From: Thuidium tamariscinum
Lineage: Eukaryota > Streptophyta > Bryopsida > Hypnales > Thuidiaceae
NCBI GenBank assembly: GCA_947034885.2
Contig: OX344751.2
Coordinates: 37,291,082-37,355,081 of the forward strand
Length of the DNA: 64,000 nt
Reading direction: 5' to 3'
In this document: piece after piece, positions 61,645 to 64,000 of the stretch
Layout: each line of letters begins with the position of its first letter
Position numbering within the stretch: position 1 is the first letter of the stretch
Made by a program: the position numbers and the translations under genes
The notes under the pieces: model-generated
Told to the model about the DNA's origin: nothing
Databases searched by the model: none
The model's input: only the letters and a program-made list of their open reading frames with translations

Positions 61645-64000
61645 TGTCGTAGCACAAGGAAGCACAAATCTGTCTGTAGGTGCTAATTTGATGTTAACAC
61701 CGTTCAAATGACTCGTGTATTGTTCCCACAAGATTTTACGTAGTTTCCTCAAGATATCCGGAATAACAGGATGCGGAAAACAACCCCAAGACAATAGTAA
61801 CCGGATTCACAACCGGAAACTTTCTCACAACATCCGCACTCTCGTAGATTGCCTTTCTCACCATTCACACATACTTTACCATTCTCTCAACAACTTCCAA
61901 ACAGGGAGGAGTGCCCAAACTCTGTACCTTTCCCTATCCGGACTCACAATATCCGACTGGGTGGATTAGCAACCGGAAGGAGTGCCCAAACTCTGTACCT
62001 CTTCCGGATCCCATCAATCAAGTAACCAAAGAAGTTAGCCTCTGTATTAGAGGGGTTCACGGTTGGCATTTAGGAAGGATGCGTTGAATCCTACCCTCCT
62101 CAGGATTATAGTGAATGGAGTTCCACTAAAAGAGAAAAATAACAAAAGACATAAAAGAAATAGGCTGCAAGTTCCTCCTCACAACTAATCCGGATTGCAA
62201 TCCCAACTAGCAGGTCACTCAGGAAACCCCTACAAACCCCACATTACTACAATGACAGACTCACCCAAACTCAGTTCCTAAGGCTTAATCTAGGAACCAG
62301 ATAACTAGGGGATCCTAACTGCATGCACATCCCTCACTTCCGGTTGTAGCAGGACCTCAACAACACGTCAATTGGCATACGCCCACTCTCCTAGCAGAAC
62401 ACACCCAATCTAAGAGCGGCTTTCCCGTACAGAAGCCTCCAAGTGACTGCAGCAGCTAGACGTCAATCCTAATACACTAGTAGCCTCAACCAAATCACTT
62501 CAATTTCCCGGAACCGAATTCAGACAAAGTTTGGGGGAGCCACTTCATCCAAGCACCTGCAAACCCAACTACCTCGCACTATCCAATGGTTCTAGCATTG
62601 CACGGCATACCAATCCAGAGTCGAGACTTGTTTAGACCAACTCTTAGAAAGTAGAAATCTGGAAATCAGATTGCAAATGAAAGGAAAAACAAAAGTAGGA
62701 ACACCCGGGGCAACCAACTAACAGCCACCTCTAAATACCAACCTAAGGGAACCCTAAAAGCCCCAAGGGAATAAAATCAGAGGACAAGAGAATGCCAGGT
62801 GGCATTCCTTATCCATAAAAGTCACTTTCCTATCCATCCAACTGGACCCGCAAAAAGTGGATCTCAAATCTTGAAAATCCGGATCTGACTGACCATGTAC
62901 ATTTTAAGCCAAAAGCACCTTGCTAACTACTTTCTACCTACTGGAAAGGTAACTTTCCACCTACTCTACTAAGTCTGCTCCTCAAAATTCTCTACCTACT
63001 CTACTTTCTATTCCTAACTACTTCTTCATCCGCTTTTGGAGGGAATCCGCATGCTTGGCAGCCCCCTTGCGTGCTGGCTGTTTCCTACTGGTGGAAACCT
63101 TTGCCGACGCAGCTGCTTTGCCCTTGGAAGGCGTGGCAGCTATCTTACCCTTCCCCGCAGATTTCGGAGGCGTGATTTCCGCAGGCTCTGACGGTTCCGA
63201 TTCTGATTCTGATCCGGATTCCAAATCCGACTCCTCGTCTTCGTGCTCGGTCTGCTCTGGGGACTCGTCTTGGTCCGACTCCAGGTCAATGGGACTCTCC
63301 CTCGCCCTCTTTGCTATAGCCTTCCTCTTCATCGTGCTAGGAACCTTGGGAGACTTCTCGGATACCTTGCTCGGAGGTGTCTCTTAATCCTGGTCTTCCG
63401 CTCGGACTTGCTTCCTGATTTGGGATCCGGGTGTTGCCCCTTCTCCAACCTCAAGATCAAGTCGGGAAGCTGCCTTGGGCGCCTGTGGAGTCTTCTCTTC
63501 CACTGAACCCTTGCCCTTGGACTTCTCAGAGTCAAGTGGAGAAGCCACTTTGAAGTGAGGAACCGGGATTACAATTTCCTTACCCTAGCTGGCTTCCTTC
63601 CCCGTTTCCGGATCCGGATACAGACCAGCCCCTTGCAAAGCCTCCATGATCTCAAACAAAGTTCTCTCCATCCTCTCACCAAACTCCACTAGCACCTTCA
63701 CCATCTTAGAAGCTAGTGCCGGCCCTGCCTTATGCACTTCCTCATCGAATAATTTTGCTTTGTTAAGTACATCGCCCGGAATCTTAATAGAATCCCGGAT
63801 CCGCATGAGGGTTGCTTGGGACTCACCCGACAACCTCCTAGACTCTTCCGACTTCTTCTCCAACTGATGTTGGAGATCCCTAACCTGAGTGGACAATTCC
63901 GTAATCCAGCTTTCCCACTTCCCAACATCCTGATTTTTGAGAAGTTCCTCTATTCTCTCACACAAAACAAAGGTGTTGATGTTTCCCATTAGTCTACATG
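61645..64000 (-). mobile_element. Second TG...CA element, inverted, running off the window
   Basis: It begins (on the plus strand) TGTCGTAGCACAAGG at 61645, the inverse of the GTGCTACGACA end of the copy at 54395-58174. Inward it shares further blocks: GACCTGCTAG...CCGGATTAGTTGTGAG, GATCCGGATTTTC and GAGATCCACTTTTTGCGG. The ORF then lies at the expected distance (end of the ORF about 1.37 kb from the terminus, against 1.24 kb in copy 1). Its other end is beyond 64000. The flank before the terminus is CCACT, so its target duplication cannot be checked here. Confidence 0.75.
63018..63989 (-). pseudogene. C-terminal part of the TG...CA element ORF, copy 2
   Basis: One minus-strand frame from 63989 (continuing upstream outside the window, so the first Met is arbitrary) to TAG 63018. 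It aligns with copy 1: LMRIRDSIKIPGDVLNKAKLFDEEV against LDRIREFISVPAEVINKAKLFDEKV. It ends in the same basic tail (KQPARKGAAKH, then KRMKK). The frame is interrupted only by TAG 63585-63587 and TAA 63384-63386. The protein is a coiled coil followed by an acidic, Ser/Pro-rich tail. Function unknown. Confidence 0.6.

Noticed and set aside
4415..63989. Firm claim of a variant nuclear genetic code (TAG/TAA = Gln)
   Set aside because: Kept only as a hypothesis: the CACTA genes contain no in-frame TAR, two homologous ORFs end at TAG at the same place, and frameshifts and a TGA occur in related pseudogenes.

Overview
The window is repeat-rich nuclear DNA from a green-lineage organism. The evidence is a plant-type SUVR SET-domain methyltransferase, a SYP13-like syntaxin with many short GT/AG introns, plant-type En/Spm (CACTA) and hAT elements, and a possible Stowaway-like end. 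A seed-free plant or a streptophyte/green alga fits, but the sequence does not settle it. There are no prokaryotic, organellar or CRISPR features. No rRNA or tRNA gene was recognised by eye.

Layout. 1-3.6 kb: the 3' part of a transposon-associated multi-exon gene, interrupted by an AT-rich insertion ending in a CACTA-type terminus. 4.4-10.4 kb (-): a long SUVR-type histone methyltransferase gene with three in-frame stops. 11.6-12.1 kb: a small unknown reading frame. 12.4-22.4 kb: gene-poor, with a ~180-bp satellite-like array, a 739-bp inverted-repeat MITE and several minisatellites. 22.6-38.4 kb: a structurally complete 15.8-kb CACTA element with near-identical ~33-bp inverted ends and a GCT duplication. 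38.4-40.7 kb: the rest of the hAT-like gene the CACTA landed in. 41.6-43.1 kb: a kinase-like pseudogene. 43.4-45.4 kb: degenerate tandem repeats. 47.9-52.3 kb (-): a syntaxin gene or pseudogene whose SNARE exon also exists as an adjacent inverted copy. 54.4-58.2 kb: a 3.78-kb TG...CA element with a 5-bp ACTAA duplication and a 600-codon frame. 58.6-61.6 kb (-): a second, decayed copy of the hAT-like gene. 61.6-64 kb: a second, inverted copy of the TG...CA element.

The most informative structure is the CACTA. It carries a TNPA-like gene (-) and a tnp2 transposase gene (+) arranged divergently, an extra small membrane-anchored protein with an RNase H1 N-terminal-type domain, an antisense Copia fragment, and dense AGTCAT-type repeats at both ends and around the genes. 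Removing it with one copy of its target duplication restores the hAT reading frame exactly.

A second theme is that many otherwise readable frames contain in-frame TAG or TAA, rarely TGA, while several genes end at TGA. Stop-to-glutamine recoding and C-to-T decay of methylated DNA both explain part of this. The paralogue comparison and frameshifts favour decay, but the point should be tested.
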